From contig CANAWG010000018.1 of assembly GCA_947365245.1 (NCBI GenBank), positions 1-50,136 of the forward strand: a stretch of DNA of 50,136 bases, read 5' to 3'. The DNA is from an uncultured Oscillibacter sp. GTDB taxonomy: Bacteria > Bacillota > Clostridia > Oscillospirales > Oscillospiraceae. Position numbers and translations under genes: made by a program. Positions 1 to 8,845 of this stretch are shown piece by piece. Within the stretch, counting starts at the first letter, position 1. Every line of letters starts with the position of its first letter. Below the pieces are notes generated by a model that saw only the letters and a program-made list of their open reading frames with translations, was not told the DNA's origin and searched no databases.

Positions 1-286
1 CCGGGATGGCCACGGTGAGCAGCTGGATGATGATGGAGCTGTTGATATAGGGCTGCACGCCCAGGGCGAACACCGTGGCGGTGGCGAACGCGCCGCCGCT
101 CATCACGTTGTAGAGGCCCAGGATGGTGGTGCCCATGCTCTGCAGCTGTCTTTGCAGCAGATCAACGTTGACATAGGGAACCGTAATGGCGTTGCCGATC
201 CGGAAAATCAGCAGGATGAGGACGGTGAAGATCAGCTTCTTCCGCAGCTCGGGGACGCCCCACGCCTTACGAATCGTTTGAATCAC
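1..286 (-). CDS. secY: Protein translocase subunit SecY (N-terminal part, cut by window edge)
   Basis: Core channel subunit of the SecYEG translocon in the cytoplasmic membrane. Only about 95 N-terminal residues are present; the gene runs off the left edge. The visible part has the usual SecY start (MIQTIRKAWGVPELRKK), a first hydrophobic segment (LIFTVLILLIFRIG), and the segment containing NVDLLQRQL and YNVMSGGAF. The start codon is GTG, one base after the rplO stop, with a GAGGTGAT ribosome-binding site inside the end of rplO, so translation is probably coupled. Its place at the end of the spc operon is standard. Confidence 0.95.
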   Translation of the reverse strand, partial: MIQTIRKAWGVPELRKKLIFTVLILLIFRIGNAITVPYVNVDLLQRQLQSMGTTILGLYNVMSGGAFATATVFALGVQPYINSSIIIQLLTVAIP

Positions 287-287
287 G

Positions 288-728
288 TCAGATCACCTCG
301 GCCTTCCCGCCAGCCGCCTCGATAGCCTCCTTGGCAGAAGCGGAGAAAGCGGAGGCCTGGACGGTGACTTTCTTGGACACCTTACCGCTGCCCAGCACCT
401 TGTAACCATACTCGCACTTGGAGAGGATGCCCTTGTCCAGCAGCGCCTGGGCGGTGACGGTGGCTCCGTCGTCAAAGGCGTTGAGGGCGCCGAGGTTCAC
501 GATCTCCAGGGGCTTGGCGAAGATGTTGTTGAATCCGCGCTTGGGGACACGGCGGGCCAGAGGCATCTGGCCGCCCTCAAATCCCACGCGGACCTTGCCG
601 CCGGAGCGGGCCTTCTGGCCCTTGTGGCCGCGTCCGGCGGTCTTACCGTTGCCGGAGCCGGAGCCCCGGCCCTTGCGGTAAGCCTGACGGACGGAGCCCT
701 CGGCGGGAGACAGTTCGCTCAATTTCAT
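288..728 (-). CDS. rplO: 50S ribosomal protein L15
   Basis: Large-subunit protein L15, 146 aa, the usual length. The Gly/Arg/Lys-rich N-terminal extension (residues about 15-45, with [21 protein letters not shown]) is diagnostic; it threads into 23S rRNA. The C-terminal globular half has the L15 pattern DKGILSK...[16 protein letters not shown]. It lies between rpmD and secY, as is typical for the spc operon. A good ribosome-binding site (GGAGGCACCC) precedes the ATG. Confidence 0.97.
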   Translation of the reverse strand: MKLSELSPAEGSVRQAYRKGRGSGSGNGKTAGRGHKGQKARSGGKVRVGFEGGQMPLARRVPKRGFNNIFAKPLEIVNLGALNAFDDGATVTAQALLDKGILSKCEYGYKVLGSGKVSKKVTVQASAFSASAKEAIEAAGGKAEVI

Positions 729-741
729 AATGGGTGCCTCC

Positions 742-924
742 TTAGTTCACTTCTGTGACCTGCAGCAGATAGCCGATCTTGGCGAGCTTGCCGCGGGTCT
801 GGTCGTTGTCGGGCTGCACGGTGACGTCACCGATCTTGCGCAGACCCAGGGAATGGGCGGTGGCGACCTGCTTTTCCAGGCGGCCGTTCAGGCTCTTGAC
901 GAGCTTAATATTTAAGTTTGCCAT
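742..924 (-). CDS. rpmD: 50S ribosomal protein L30
   Basis: Small L30, 60 aa. It begins [14 protein letters not shown] and contains the family core about one third in ([20 protein letters not shown]) and [15 protein letters not shown] at the end. The reading frame stays open upstream into rpsE, but the ATG at 924 has its own AAGGAGG site a few bases upstream and gives the correct family length, so it was chosen. Sits between rpsE and rplO. Confidence 0.96.
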   Translation of the reverse strand: MANLNIKLVKSLNGRLEKQVATAHSLGLRKIGDVTVQPDNDQTRGKLAKIGYLLQVTEVN

Positions 925-937
925 GTTTCGCGCCTCC

Positions 938-1438
938 TTAACCCACGATCTCTTCGACGCTCTTGCCGCGGATGCGGGCGACCTCCTCGGGGCCACGCAT
1001 CTCTTTGAGGCCCTGGAAAGCGGCGGCGACGACGTTGTTGGGGTTGTTGGACCGCAGGCACTTGGTACGGATATCCTTGATGCCGGCGGCCTCGACCACG
1101 GCACGGACGGCGCCGCCGGCGATCACGCCGGTACCGGGGGCGGCGGGCTTCATCAGCACGCGGCCGGCGCCTGCCTCTCCGATGGTCTCATGGGGAATCG
1201 TGGTCCCGGACAGCGTCACGGTGATCATGTTCTTCTTGGCACTCTCGATGCCCTTGCGGATGGCCTCGGGAACCTCGGCGGCCTTGCCCAGGCCGTAGCC
1301 CACCTTGCCCTTGCCGTCACCGACGACCACCAGGGCGGAGAACTTCATGACGCGGCCGCCCTTCACCGTCTTGGAAACACGGTTCAGGTACACGACCTTC
1401 TCGATATACTCGCTCTGCTCTCTTTCAAATCTAGGCAT
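938..1438 (-). CDS. rpsE: 30S ribosomal protein S5
   Basis: S5, 166 aa, a protein of the decoding and mRNA-entry region. The N-terminal double-stranded-RNA-binding-like domain has [29 protein letters not shown], and the loop following [19 protein letters not shown] is recognisable. The C-terminal domain contains [19 protein letters not shown] and [10 protein letters not shown]. Normal length and normal spc-operon position. Confidence 0.97.
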   Translation of the reverse strand: MPRFEREQSEYIEKVVYLNRVSKTVKGGRVMKFSALVVVGDGKGKVGYGLGKAAEVPEAIRKGIESAKKNMITVTLSGTTIPHETIGEAGAGRVLMKPAAPGTGVIAGGAVRAVVEAAGIKDIRTKCLRSNNPNNVVAAAFQGLKEMRGPEEVARIRGKSVEEIVG

Positions 1439-1455
1439 TTGTCGTTCCTCCTCCC

Positions 1456-1815
1456 TTAGAATTTCAGGCCGCCCTCACGGGCGCCGTCGGCCAGGGCCTG
1501 CACGCGGCCGTGATACAGGTATCCGCCGCGGTCGAAGACCACGGTCTCGATGCCCTTGGCCTTGGCCCGCTCGGCAATCAGCTTGCCAACGGCCTCAGCG
1601 GCGGCCACGTTGCCGCCGTAGCCCTCAACGGCCTTGTCCAGGGAGGAAGCGGAGACCAGCGTCACGCCCGCCACATCGTCGATGATCTGGGCGTAGATGT
1701 TGGACTCGCTGCGGAACACGTTCAGACGCGGCATCTCGGGGGTGCCGGAGATCTTGGCGCGCACTCTCTTGTGGCGCTTCAGGCGCTGCTTGTTGGTATT
1801 CGGTCTCTTAATCAT
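1456..1815 (-). CDS. rplR: 50S ribosomal protein L18
   Basis: 5S rRNA-binding protein of the central protuberance, 119 aa. Features: basic N-terminus [19 protein letters not shown], then [24 protein letters not shown], and the conserved C-terminal [27 protein letters not shown]. Length and position are normal. Confidence 0.97.
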   Translation of the reverse strand: MIKRPNTNKQRLKRHKRVRAKISGTPEMPRLNVFRSESNIYAQIIDDVAGVTLVSASSLDKAVEGYGGNVAAAEAVGKLIAERAKAKGIETVVFDRGGYLYHGRVQALADGAREGGLKF

Positions 1816-1829
1816 ATCGGCACACCTCC

Positions 1830-2375
1830 TTACTTCTTGGCGCCGGTCTTGCCGACCTTGCGGCGGATGACTTCATCGGTATACTTGATACCCTTGCCCT
1901 TGTAGGGCTCGGGGGGACGCTTCTCGCGGACCTCGGCGGCGAACTGGCCGACGGCCTGCTTGTCGCATCCGTGGATAATGATCTTATTGGGAGAGGGGAC
2001 CTCGATGGTGATGCCCTCCACCTCGGAAACGATCACCTGATGGGAGAAGCCCAGGTTCATGACCAGGTTCTTCCCCTCCTTGGCCACACGGTAACCGACG
2101 CCGTTGACGTCCAGCTCTTTCTTATAACCCTCGGTCACGCCGACGATCATGTTGTTGAGCAGCGTCCGGGTCAGGCCGTGGAGGCTGCGGTGCAGCTTAT
2201 CCTCAGAAGGGCGCTCCACGGTGATCGTAGTGCCTTCCTGTTTAATAATCATCTCAGGGCGCAGCGCACGGCTCAGCTCGCCCTTGGGTCCCTTGACGGT
2301 AACCACATTACCCTCGGCGATGTTCACGGTCACGCCGGCGGGAACGGTAATGGGCATTCTGCCAATTCTAGACAT
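1830..2375 (-). CDS. rplF: 50S ribosomal protein L6
   Basis: L6, 181 aa, near the sarcin-ricin loop. Starts [15 protein letters not shown], the usual bacterial L6 start. The frame stays open for 17 more codons upstream, but those overlap rpsH and lack a better ribosome-binding site, so ATG at 2375 was chosen. The C-terminal signature [19 protein letters not shown] is present, followed by a basic tail. Confidence 0.97.
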   Translation of the reverse strand: MSRIGRMPITVPAGVTVNIAEGNVVTVKGPKGELSRALRPEMIIKQEGTTITVERPSEDKLHRSLHGLTRTLLNNMIVGVTEGYKKELDVNGVGYRVAKEGKNLVMNLGFSHQVIVSEVEGITIEVPSPNKIIIHGCDKQAVGQFAAEVREKRPPEPYKGKGIKYTDEVIRRKVGKTGAKK

Positions 2376-2391
2376 TGTTCCAATACCCTCC

Positions 2392-2790
2392 TTACCAGAC
2401 GAATGCCAGGACTTCGCCGCCGACATGGAGCTCGCGGGCCTTCTTGTCGGTCATGACGCCCTTGGACGTAGAGATGATGGCGATGCCAAGGCCGCGGAGC
2501 ACGCGGGGCAGCTCGTCGGCGCCCACGTAGACCCGGAGGCCCGGCTTGGAGACGCGGCGCAGGCCGGTGATGACCTTTTCCTTGCCCGCGTTGTACTTCA
2601 AGGTGATGTGGATCATGCCCTGGAGGCCGTCGTCCACCACGTTGAAGCTCTTGATATACCCCTCGTCCAGCAGGATCTGAGCGATGCTCTTCTTCATCTT
2701 GGAGGCGGGGACATCAACGGTGTCGTGTTTGGCACTGTTTGCGTTGCGGATGCGGGTCAGCATATCCGCAACAGGATCGGTGATATGCAT
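2392..2790 (-). CDS. rpsH: 30S ribosomal protein S8
   Basis: Primary 16S rRNA-binding protein S8, 132 aa. Starts [17 protein letters not shown] and ends with the family signature [20 protein letters not shown]...GGEVLAFVW. The frame is open far upstream (to about 3015), but that part is translated intergenic repeat and is not S8-like; the ATG at 2790 follows an AGGAGG motif. Unusually, the gene is separated from rpsN by about 310 nt of non-coding sequence. Confidence 0.97.
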   Translation of the reverse strand: MHITDPVADMLTRIRNANSAKHDTVDVPASKMKKSIAQILLDEGYIKSFNVVDDGLQGMIHITLKYNAGKEKVITGLRRVSKPGLRVYVGADELPRVLRGLGIAIISTSKGVMTDKKARELHVGGEVLAFVW

Positions 2791-3100
2791 TTGGGTTATC
2801 CTCCTATTTTTAGAGTTGCGGTCTGGGACCGCTTCGGCGGCGAGGTATCGTGGCCAATGGAGCAGTCCGCTGGCGCGTGGTGCCCAATTGCCCATGACCT
2901 TTCGCCATCCGGTCACTTTTTCTTGAGTGAAAAAGTGACCAAAAAGAACTTTATCGCGCCACGAGGGTCCGGTGGTTATCCCGGCCTCCGCGACGGCAGC
3001 GGCGGAACTGCCCATCGGGGCAAAACCGCTCTTTCAGCCCTCCCCACCCCTTGACCTCCGGGATGGGGAGAGCTTAAAGACAATCAGCTGGCTTCCCTGA
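2791..3100 (-). other. 310-nt non-coding spacer inside the spc operon (rpsN-rpsH)
   Basis: Spacers elsewhere in this operon are about 10-20 nt, but here rpsN and rpsH are 310 nt apart. No credible gene is present. The spacer contains a perfect 12-bp inverted repeat (2911-2940). Otherwise I see no promoter that convinces me. It looks like an inserted repeat element that the operon tolerates; transcription presumably reads through. Confidence 0.6.
2911..2940. repeat. Perfect 12-bp inverted repeat (palindromic element)
   Basis: Arms GGTCACTTTTTC (2911-2922) and GAAAAAGTGACC (2929-2940) around a 6-nt loop. It is followed on the plus strand by an A-rich stretch (AAAAAGAACTTT). In RNA it would make a stable hairpin but lacks a clean U-tract on the minus (operon) strand, so it is not an obvious terminator for the ribosomal operon. 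From general familiarity it resembles dispersed short palindromes of clostridial genomes; that is unverified here. Confidence 0.7.
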
Positions 3101-3286
3101 TTAGAAAGAAGCCTTGCGGACGCCGGGGATCTCGCCCTTGTAGGCCAGCTCCCTAAAGCAGATACGGCACACGCCGTAGTCCCGCAGGTAGGCGTGGGGA
3201 CGGCCGCACAGCTTGCAGCGGTTGTACTTCCGGCTGGAGTACTTGGCGGGCCGCTGCTGCTTGAGGATCATAGATTTCTTAGCCAT
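3101..3286 (-). CDS. rpsN: 30S ribosomal protein S14 type Z (zinc-binding)
   Basis: 61-aa zinc form of S14 (often called rpsZ in Firmicutes). The CxxC pairs CKLC (residues 24-27) and CRIC (40-43) form the zinc site. Starts [16 protein letters not shown], ends [11 protein letters not shown]. Sits just downstream of rplE as expected. The zinc-independent paralogue is not in this window. Confidence 0.97.
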   Translation of the reverse strand: MAKKSMILKQQRPAKYSSRKYNRCKLCGRPHAYLRDYGVCRICFRELAYKGEIPGVRKASF

Positions 3287-3298
3287 CGTTCTTCCTCC

Positions 3299-3838
3299 TT
3301 AGCGGGCGAAGGGAGCGCCGACCTGCTCCAGCAGGGCCCGGGCCTCTTCATCGGTGTGGGCGGTGGTGCAGATGACGACATCCATGCCGCGGATCTTGTC
3401 GATCTTGTCATACTCGATCTCGGGGAAGATCAGCTGCTCCTTGATGCCCAGGGCGTAGTTGCCGCGGCCGTCAAAGGAGTTGGGGTTGATGCCCTGGAAG
3501 TCGCGGACGCGGGGCAGGGACACGTTGAAAAGACGGTCCAGGAACTCCCACATCTTGTCGCCCCGGAGGGTGACTTTCGCGCCGATGGGCATATCCTCCC
3601 GCAGCTTGAAGTTGGCGATGGACTTGCGGGCCCGGGTGATGACCGGCTTCTGGCCGGTGATCTGGGCCAGGTCGCCCACCACGTTGTCCAGAATCTTGGC
3701 GTTCTCACGGGCCTCGCCGCAGCCCACGTTCACAACCACCTTGTCGATCTTGGGGATCTGCATGACGCTCTTGTAGCCGAACTGCTTCATCAGGGCGGGA
3801 GCGACTTCGGCTTTGTATTTCTCTTTCAGTCTGGCCAT
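3299..3838 (-). CDS. rplE: 50S ribosomal protein L5
   Basis: 5S rRNA-binding L5, 179 aa. Conserved segments include [49 protein letters not shown] and the long central motif ending [11 protein letters not shown] with [21 protein letters not shown]-terminus [20 protein letters not shown]. Normal length and place. Confidence 0.97.
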   Translation of the reverse strand: MARLKEKYKAEVAPALMKQFGYKSVMQIPKIDKVVVNVGCGEARENAKILDNVVGDLAQITGQKPVITRARKSIANFKLREDMPIGAKVTLRGDKMWEFLDRLFNVSLPRVRDFQGINPNSFDGRGNYALGIKEQLIFPEIEYDKIDKIRGMDVVICTTAHTDEEARALLEQVGAPFAR

Positions 3839-3855
3839 TTGTCAACTCTCCTTTC

Positions 3856-4185
3856 TCACAGCTCGGCGCCGCACTTCTTGCAGACGCGGGTCTTCTTGCC
3901 GTCTTCCACCTTGTGGCCGACGCGGGTGGGCTTGCCGCACTTGGGGCACACCACCTGCACCTTGCAGGCGTGGATGGCGGCCTCGCGCTTCATGATGCCG
4001 CCCTCTTCGCCCTGGCGGCGGGGCTTGATGTGGCAGGTGACCATGTTCATGCCCTCCACCACGACCTTGTTCTCCTTGGGAAGGGTGGCGATGACCTTTC
4101 CCTGGTGGGTGGTGAGGTCTCTGTCCTTACCGCCGTCGCCGGAGATCCGGACAACGGTATCGCCCTTCTTGATATTCATAGCCAT
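3856..4185 (-). CDS. rplX: 50S ribosomal protein L24 with C-terminal zinc ribbon
   Basis: Assembly-initiator protein L24, 109 aa. The KOW motif occupies the N-terminal part (KKGDTVVRISGDGGKDRDL...GKVIATLP). The C-terminal extension carries CPKCGKPTRVGHK and CKKCG, two CxxC pairs that probably bind zinc; many L24 proteins, such as that of B. subtilis, lack these cysteines. Two in-frame Met codons (1 and 3) make the exact start uncertain by two residues. Confidence 0.96.
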   Translation of the reverse strand: MAMNIKKGDTVVRISGDGGKDRDLTTHQGKVIATLPKENKVVVEGMNMVTCHIKPRRQGEEGGIMKREAAIHACKVQVVCPKCGKPTRVGHKVEDGKKTRVCKKCGAEL

Positions 4186-4198
4186 TTCGTTCCCCTCC

Positions 4199-4567
4199 TC
4201 AAATCACTTCGGGGGCGAGGGACAGGATCTTCATGTAATCCTTGTCGCGCAGCTCGCGGGCCACAGGCCCAAAGATGCGGGTACCCCGGGGGTTCTTGTC
4301 GTCCTTAATCAGGACGGCGGCGTTATCGTCAAAGCGGACATAGGTGCCGTCGGATCGACGAACGCCCTTGGCGCTGCGGACGATGACGGCCTTGACGACC
4401 TCGCCCTTTTTCACGGTGCCACCGGGGGTGGACTTGCGGACAGAGGCCACAATCACATCGCCGATGTTGCCGAACTTACGCTTGGAACCGCCCAAGACGC
4501 GGATGCACTTGATCTCCTTGGCGCCGGTATTGTCGGCAACCTTCAGAAAAGTTTCCTGCTGAATCAT
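4199..4567 (-). CDS. rplN: 50S ribosomal protein L14
   Basis: L14, 122 aa, at the subunit interface. Starts [27 protein letters not shown], with the family signature [28 protein letters not shown] and C-terminal [28 protein letters not shown]. Standard length and position. Confidence 0.98.
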   Translation of the reverse strand: MIQQETFLKVADNTGAKEIKCIRVLGGSKRKFGNIGDVIVASVRKSTPGGTVKKGEVVKAVIVRSAKGVRRSDGTYVRFDDNAAVLIKDDKNPRGTRIFGPVARELRDKDYMKILSLAPEVI

Positions 4568-4582
4568 ATACTCGGCACCTCC

Positions 4583-4846
4583 TTACTTCGCCTTTTCGAT
4601 GATCTCGACCACGCGCCAGCGCTTGTCCTTGGACAGGGGCCGGGTCTCCATGACCTTGACCTTGTCGCCGACGCCGCAGGCGTTCTCGGCGTCATGCGCC
4701 TTGAGCTTGTAGGTGCGGCCGACGATCTTCTTGTACAGGGGATGGGCGACCCGGTCCTCGATGGCGACCACGACGGTCTTATCCATCTTGTCGGAAACCA
4801 CCTTGCCGACCCGGGTCTTGCGGGAGGAAGTTCTCTTCTCGTCCAT
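4583..4846 (-). CDS. rpsQ: 30S ribosomal protein S17
   Basis: S17, 87 aa, an OB-fold 16S rRNA-binding protein. Features [33 protein letters not shown] and the C-terminal signature [24 protein letters not shown]. Lies between rpmC and rplN. Confidence 0.97.
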   Translation of the reverse strand: MDEKRTSSRKTRVGKVVSDKMDKTVVVAIEDRVAHPLYKKIVGRTYKLKAHDAENACGVGDKVKVMETRPLSKDKRWRVVEIIEKAK

Positions 4847-4863
4847 TTTTCCTTACCTCCTTC

Positions 4864-5076
4864 TCACTGCTTGCTCTCGGCCGCGGCGAGCTCCGCCAGA
4901 ACGGTCTTGACTCGGGCAATATCATGCTTGGTCTCCCGGATCTTCACGGGATTGTCCAGCTGGTTGGTGGCGTGCTGCATCCGAAGGAAGAACAGGTCCT
5001 TCTTCAGGCCCGCCAGCTTCTCGTTCAGCTGCTCGGGGGTCATCTTGCGGATCTCACGGATTTCATTTGCCTTCAT
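4864..5076 (-). CDS. rpmC: 50S ribosomal protein L29
   Basis: Two-helix protein L29 next to the exit tunnel. Signature KMTPEQLNEKLAGLKKDLFFLRMQHATNQLDNPVKI. Two starts compete: GTG at 5082, which overlaps the rplP stop, and ATG at 5076. The ATG has an AGGTGA site 6 nt upstream and gives the usual MKANEIRE start (70 aa), so it was preferred. Confidence 0.93.
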   Translation of the reverse strand: MKANEIREIRKMTPEQLNEKLAGLKKDLFFLRMQHATNQLDNPVKIRETKHDIARVKTVLAELAAAESKQ

Positions 5077-5078
5077 CT

Positions 5079-5501
5079 TCACTCACCTGCTTCCTCGGTG
5101 CGGGCGATGATCTTCGTCTTGATGGGCAGCTTGTGGCTGGCCAGACGCAGCGCCTCGCGGGCAACTTCTTCAGAAACGCCGGCGATCTCGAACATGACAC
5201 GGCCGGGCTTCACCACGGCAACCCAGTACTCCGGGGAGCCCTTACCGGAACCCATACGGGTCTCGGCGGGCTTCTTGGTGACGGGCTTGTCGGGGAAAAT
5301 CTTAATCCACACCTGGCCGCCGCGCTTGGTGTAGCGGGTCATGGCGATACGGGCGGCCTCGATCTGGTTGCTGGTGATCCAGGCGGGCTCCGTGGCCACC
5401 AGGCCATACTCGCCGTAGGCCAGGGTGTTGCCGCGGGTGGCCTTGCCGGTCATACGGCCCCGGTGCACCCGGCGGTATTTTACTCTCTTCGGCATCAGCA
5501 T
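5079..5501 (-). CDS. rplP: 50S ribosomal protein L16
   Basis: L16, 140 aa. Begins [21 protein letters not shown], the typical bacterial start, and has the conserved [37 protein letters not shown] region. The start codon overlaps the rpsC stop (TAATG), with AAGGAGGGG 7 nt upstream inside rpsC, so translation is coupled to S3. Confidence 0.98.
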   Translation of the reverse strand: MLMPKRVKYRRVHRGRMTGKATRGNTLAYGEYGLVATEPAWITSNQIEAARIAMTRYTKRGGQVWIKIFPDKPVTKKPAETRMGSGKGSPEYWVAVVKPGRVMFEIAGVSEEVAREALRLASHKLPIKTKIIARTEEAGE

Positions 5502-6391
5502 TACTGCGCCCCTCCTTCCTTGGGAGCCGCGGGGGCTGCGGGGGCAGCGGGGCGGCTGTTGGTGTTGGGCCGGAACTGGGGACGGCCGCCGGGGCCGCCG
5601 GGCCCGCGGTTGAAGCCGCCGCCCTGCCGGTCACGGTTGAAGCCCCCGGGGCCGCGGTTGAACCCGCCGCCGCGGCGGTCGCCATCCCGGCGGGGACGGC
5701 GCTCACGGCGCTCCTGATAGGGCTTGGAGGTATCCATGGTGCGGGGAGTGGTCCGCAGGGTCTGGCTCAGGACCTCACCCTTGTAGATCCACACCTTCAC
5801 GCCGATGCGGCCAAAGGTGGTGGCGGCCTCCGCGAAGCCGTACTCGATGTCGGCGCGGATGGTCTGCAGGGGGATGGTGCCCTCGTGGTAGTGCTCCACA
5901 CCGGCGATCTCCCGGCCGCCCAGACGGCCGGAGCAGCAGGTCTTGATGCCCTTGGCGCCGGCGCGCATGGCCCGGGCCATGGCGTTCTTCATGGCGCGGC
6001 GGTGGCTGATGCGCTTTTCCAGCTGCGCCGCGATGTTCTCCGCCACCAGCTGGGCGTTCATGTCGGGGTTGCGCTCCTCGACGATGTTCAGCTTCACCTT
6101 CTTGCCGATGAGCTTCTCAACGGCCAGGCGGTACTGCTCGATCTGCTCGCCGCCCTTGCCGATGACCATGCCGGGCCGGGCGCAGTGCAGGAAGATGGTG
6201 ACCACGTCGTTGCTGCGCTCGATCTCGATCTTGGGAACGCCGGCGCCGTACAGGGTCTTCTTCAGGTACTTGCGGATCTTCTGATCCTCCACGATCAGGT
6301 CGCCGACCTTCTCCTCACTGGCATACCAGCGGGAATCCCAGTCTTTGATGACGCCCACGCGAAGACCGTGGGGATTTACTTTCTGTCCCAT
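5501..6391 (-). CDS. rpsC: 30S ribosomal protein S3 with long Arg/Gly-rich C-terminal tail
   Basis: S3, mRNA-entry-site protein with helicase role. Residues 1 to about 220 are ordinary: [24 protein letters not shown], the KH domain with [13 protein letters not shown], and the C-terminal domain with [31 protein letters not shown]. The protein then continues about 75 residues beyond the normal S3 end in a low-complexity tail. The tail starts with [17 protein letters not shown], continues as repeated [13 protein letters not shown] units, and ends in an Ala/Pro stretch. Total 296 aa against about 220 normally. The tail DNA lies at about 5504-5730. Confidence 0.97.
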   Translation of the reverse strand: MGQKVNPHGLRVGVIKDWDSRWYASEEKVGDLIVEDQKIRKYLKKTLYGAGVPKIEIERSNDVVTIFLHCARPGMVIGKGGEQIEQYRLAVEKLIGKKVKLNIVEERNPDMNAQLVAENIAAQLEKRISHRRAMKNAMARAMRAGAKGIKTCCSGRLGGREIAGVEHYHEGTIPLQTIRADIEYGFAEAATTFGRIGVKVWIYKGEVLSQTLRTTPRTMDTSKPYQERRERRPRRDGDRRGGGFNRGPGGFNRDRQGGGFNRGPGGPGGRPQFRPNTNSRPAAPAAPAAPKEGGAQ

Positions 6392-6409
6392 AAACTGTTC
6401 TCCTCCCTC

Positions 6410-6754
6410 TTATGCCTTTTCCGCCACAGCCAGGGTGACGTGAGAAGTGCGTTTATTGATACGGTAGGCGCGGCCCTGGGCCCGGGGCATCATCCGCTTG
6501 AGGATGGGGCCGGGAGTGGCGAACACCTCGGTGACCACCAGCTTGCTGGGGTCCATGCCGAAATTGTTCTCGGCGTTGGCAACGGCGCTCTTCAGCAGCT
6601 TCTGGAGAGGCTCGGAGGCAGACTTGTGGGTCTGCATCAGGATGGCCATGGCGGTGCCGGCATCCTTGCCGCGGATCAGGTCGCAGACGATCTGGACCTT
6701 CCGGGGAGAGATGCGGACATAGCGCAGATAGGCCTTAGCGGTTTTGTTTTCCAT
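6410..6754 (-). CDS. rplV: 50S ribosomal protein L22
   Basis: L22, 114 aa, lines the peptide exit tunnel. Signature [28 protein letters not shown] and C-terminal [21 protein letters not shown]. An upstream in-frame ATG at 6763 directly abuts the AGGAGG site, too close to use; the ATG at 6754 lies 9 nt from it and was chosen. Confidence 0.96.
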   Translation of the reverse strand: MENKTAKAYLRYVRISPRKVQIVCDLIRGKDAGTAMAILMQTHKSASEPLQKLLKSAVANAENNFGMDPSKLVVTEVFATPGPILKRMMPRAQGRAYRINKRTSHVTLAVAEKA

Positions 6755-6772
6755 GTTCAGCATCCTCCTTTA

Positions 6773-7033
6773 TCAGTCTTTCCGGTGTCCGCGGAAAGTC
6801 CGGGTGGGGGCGAACTCGCCCAGCTTGTGACCCACCATATCCTCCTGGATATACACGGGCACGTGCTTGCGGCCGTCGTGGACGGCGATGGTGTGGCCCA
6901 CAAAGGCGGGGAAGATGGTGGAGCTGCGGCTCCAGGTCTTCAGCACCTTTTTCTCATTCTTCGCGTTCATTTCCTCGACCCGCTTCAGAAGCTCCGGGGC
7001 AACATACGGGCCTTTTTTAATGGATCTGCTCAT
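6773..7033 (-). CDS. rpsS: 30S ribosomal protein S19
   Basis: S19, 86 aa, in the head of the 30S subunit. Starts [16 protein letters not shown]; has [26 protein letters not shown] and C-terminal [16 protein letters not shown]. Normal length and position between rplB and rplV. Confidence 0.98.
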   Translation of the reverse strand: MSRSIKKGPYVAPELLKRVEEMNAKNEKKVLKTWSRSSTIFPAFVGHTIAVHDGRKHVPVYIQEDMVGHKLGEFAPTRTFRGHRKD

Positions 7034-7048
7034 ATTTCCTTGCCTCCC

Positions 7049-7885
7049 TTACTTCTCGTTGCGGCGCTTGACAATGAACTTGCTGGTGGGGTTCTTCTTC
7101 TTCCGGGTCTTGTAACCCATGGCGGGCTTGCCCCAGGGGGTCACAGGGCCGGGACGGCCAACCGGGGCGCGGCCCTCGCCGCCGCCGTGGGGGTGGTCGT
7201 TGGGGTTCATGACGGAGCCGCGGACCGTGGGCCGCCAGCCCATGTGGCGCTTGCGGCCGGCCTTGCCGATGTTGATGTTGGCGTGGTCGATGTTGCCCAC
7301 CTGGCCGATGGTGGCCATGCAATTGGTGCGCACAATGCGGACCTCGCCGGAGGGCATGCGGATCTGGGCGTCGCTGCCCTCCTTGGCCATCAACTGGGCC
7401 GCGGTGCCGGCGGAGCGCACCAGCTGGGCGCCGTTGCCGGGATGCAGCTCGATGTTGTGGATCATGGTGCCCACGGGGATGCTGGCCAGGGGCAGGGCGT
7501 TGCCCTCCTTGATGTCGGCGTTGGCGCCGGACTCCACCTTGTCGCCGGCCTTCAGGCCCACGGGGGCCAGAATGTAGCGGCGCTCGCCGTCCTCATACTC
7601 CAGAAGCGCGATGTTGGCGGAGCGGTTGGGGTCGTACTCCAGGCGGAGGACCGTGGCGAACATATCGTGCTTATCCCGCTTGAAGTCGATGACGCGGTAC
7701 TTGCGCTTGTTGCCGCCGCCGCGGTGGCGGACGGTGATGCGGCCATAGCTGTTGCGGCCGGAGCTCTTCTTCAGGGGCTCCACCAGGCTGGGCTCGGGCT
7801 TGGCCTTCTTGTCAATGCCGTCGAATCCGGAGACCGTCATCTGACGCCGGGAGGGAGTCGTCGGCTTAAAGGTTTTAATAGACAT
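7049..7885 (-). CDS. rplB: 50S ribosomal protein L2
   Basis: L2, 278 aa, required for subunit association and close to the peptidyl-transferase centre. Contains [23 protein letters not shown] near the N-terminus and the family signature [29 protein letters not shown] with the conserved histidine region. Basic C-terminal tail. Normal length. Confidence 0.98.
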   Translation of the reverse strand: MSIKTFKPTTPSRRQMTVSGFDGIDKKAKPEPSLVEPLKKSSGRNSYGRITVRHRGGGNKRKYRVIDFKRDKHDMFATVLRLEYDPNRSANIALLEYEDGERRYILAPVGLKAGDKVESGANADIKEGNALPLASIPVGTMIHNIELHPGNGAQLVRSAGTAAQLMAKEGSDAQIRMPSGEVRIVRTNCMATIGQVGNIDHANINIGKAGRKRHMGWRPTVRGSVMNPNDHPHGGGEGRAPVGRPGPVTPWGKPAMGYKTRKKKNPTSKFIVKRRNEK

Positions 7886-7907
7886 GCTTTACACTCCTTC
7901 CGTAAAA

Positions 7908-8204
7908 TCAGACCATGCCTTCGAAGAACTCGATGGTCTTGGAATCCGCCGTCAGCTGGACGTAGGCCTTTTTCCAGGTCTTGGTCATGCCGGGACGGCC
8001 GGCGCCCATGCGCTTTTCCTTGCCGGGCACCGTCAGGGTGTTGACAGAGGCGACCTTCACGCCGAAGATCTCCTCAACCGCCTTCTTGATCTCCACCTTG
8101 CCGGCGTCCCTGGCCACCTCGAAGACGTACTTCTTGTCGGCGGCTCCGGCCATGGCGCGCTCGGTGATGATGGGGCGGATAACGATGTCGTATGCGGTTG
8201 CCAT
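7908..8204 (-). CDS. rplW: 50S ribosomal protein L23
   Basis: L23, 98 aa, at the exit-tunnel rim where trigger factor and SRP dock. Features YDIVIRPIITERAM and KVEIKKAVEEIFGVKVASVNTL plus the basic loop GKEKRMGAGRPGMTKTWKKAYV. Its ATG overlaps the rplD stop by one base. Confidence 0.97.
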   Translation of the reverse strand: MATAYDIVIRPIITERAMAGAADKKYVFEVARDAGKVEIKKAVEEIFGVKVASVNTLTVPGKEKRMGAGRPGMTKTWKKAYVQLTADSKTIEFFEGMV

Positions 8205-8827
8205 TACGCGTACACCTCCTCGATTTTTGCGAGGGCGGCCTGATCCACCACCAGGTAGCGGGCGTTGATGATGTCATAGACGCTCAGCTGCGCGGCGGGG
8301 GTCGTCAGCACGCCGGGGATGTTCCGGGCGCTCTTCACAACGGTCTGGTCCACGGCGGGGGTGACCACGACGGCCTTGCCGTCCACTTTCACCGCGTCCA
8401 GGAACTTGCGGAACACGGCGGTCTTGATCTCGTCCATCTTGATGGAGTCGATGACCACCAGCTTGCCCTCGGCCGCCTTGGCGGAGAGGACGGACTTCAG
8501 CGCCAGGCGCTTGACCTTCTTGTTCAGCACGTAGCTGTAATCCCGGGGCTTGGGGGCGAACACGACGCCGCCGTGGGTCCACTGGGGAGCCCGGGTGCTG
8601 CCCTGACGGGCGTGGCCGGTGCCCTTCTGGCGCCAGGGCTTCTTGCCGCCGCCGGAGACCTCGGCCCGGGTGAGGGCGCTCTGGGTGCCCTGCCGGCAGT
8701 TGGCCAGGTGGTTCTTCACGACCTCATGCACAACGGCCTCGTTGGGCTCGATCCCAAAGATCGCGTCGCTCAGTTCCACAGTGCCGACTTCCGCGCCGGC
8801 CATGTTCAAAACTTTCATGGTAGACAT
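8204..8827 (-). CDS. rplD: 50S ribosomal protein L4
   Basis: L4, 207 aa. The tunnel-lining loop has SGGGKKPWRQKGTGHARQGSTRAPQWTHGG. C-terminal globular domain has APKPRDYSYVLNKKVKRLALKSVLS. Start at 8827 follows AAAGGGG; a second Met at codon 4 is further from that site. Normal length. Confidence 0.97.
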   Translation of the reverse strand: MSTMKVLNMAGAEVGTVELSDAIFGIEPNEAVVHEVVKNHLANCRQGTQSALTRAEVSGGGKKPWRQKGTGHARQGSTRAPQWTHGGVVFAPKPRDYSYVLNKKVKRLALKSVLSAKAAEGKLVVIDSIKMDEIKTAVFRKFLDAVKVDGKAVVVTPAVDQTVVKSARNIPGVLTTPAAQLSVYDIINARYLVVDQAALAKIEEVYA

Positions 8828-8845
8828 ACTCTAAGCACCCCTTTC

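Noticed and set aside
2392..3015. Long N-terminal extension of S8
   Set aside because: The extra 75 codons are translated spacer and palindrome with no S8 similarity; the ATG at 2790 has the proper ribosome-binding site.
3194..5110. Long open frames on the strand opposite the ribosomal genes (also at 5885-8044 and 8192-9835)
   Set aside because: They are antisense shadows of ribosomal genes caused by high GC and biased codon use; they have no ribosome-binding sites and low-complexity translations.
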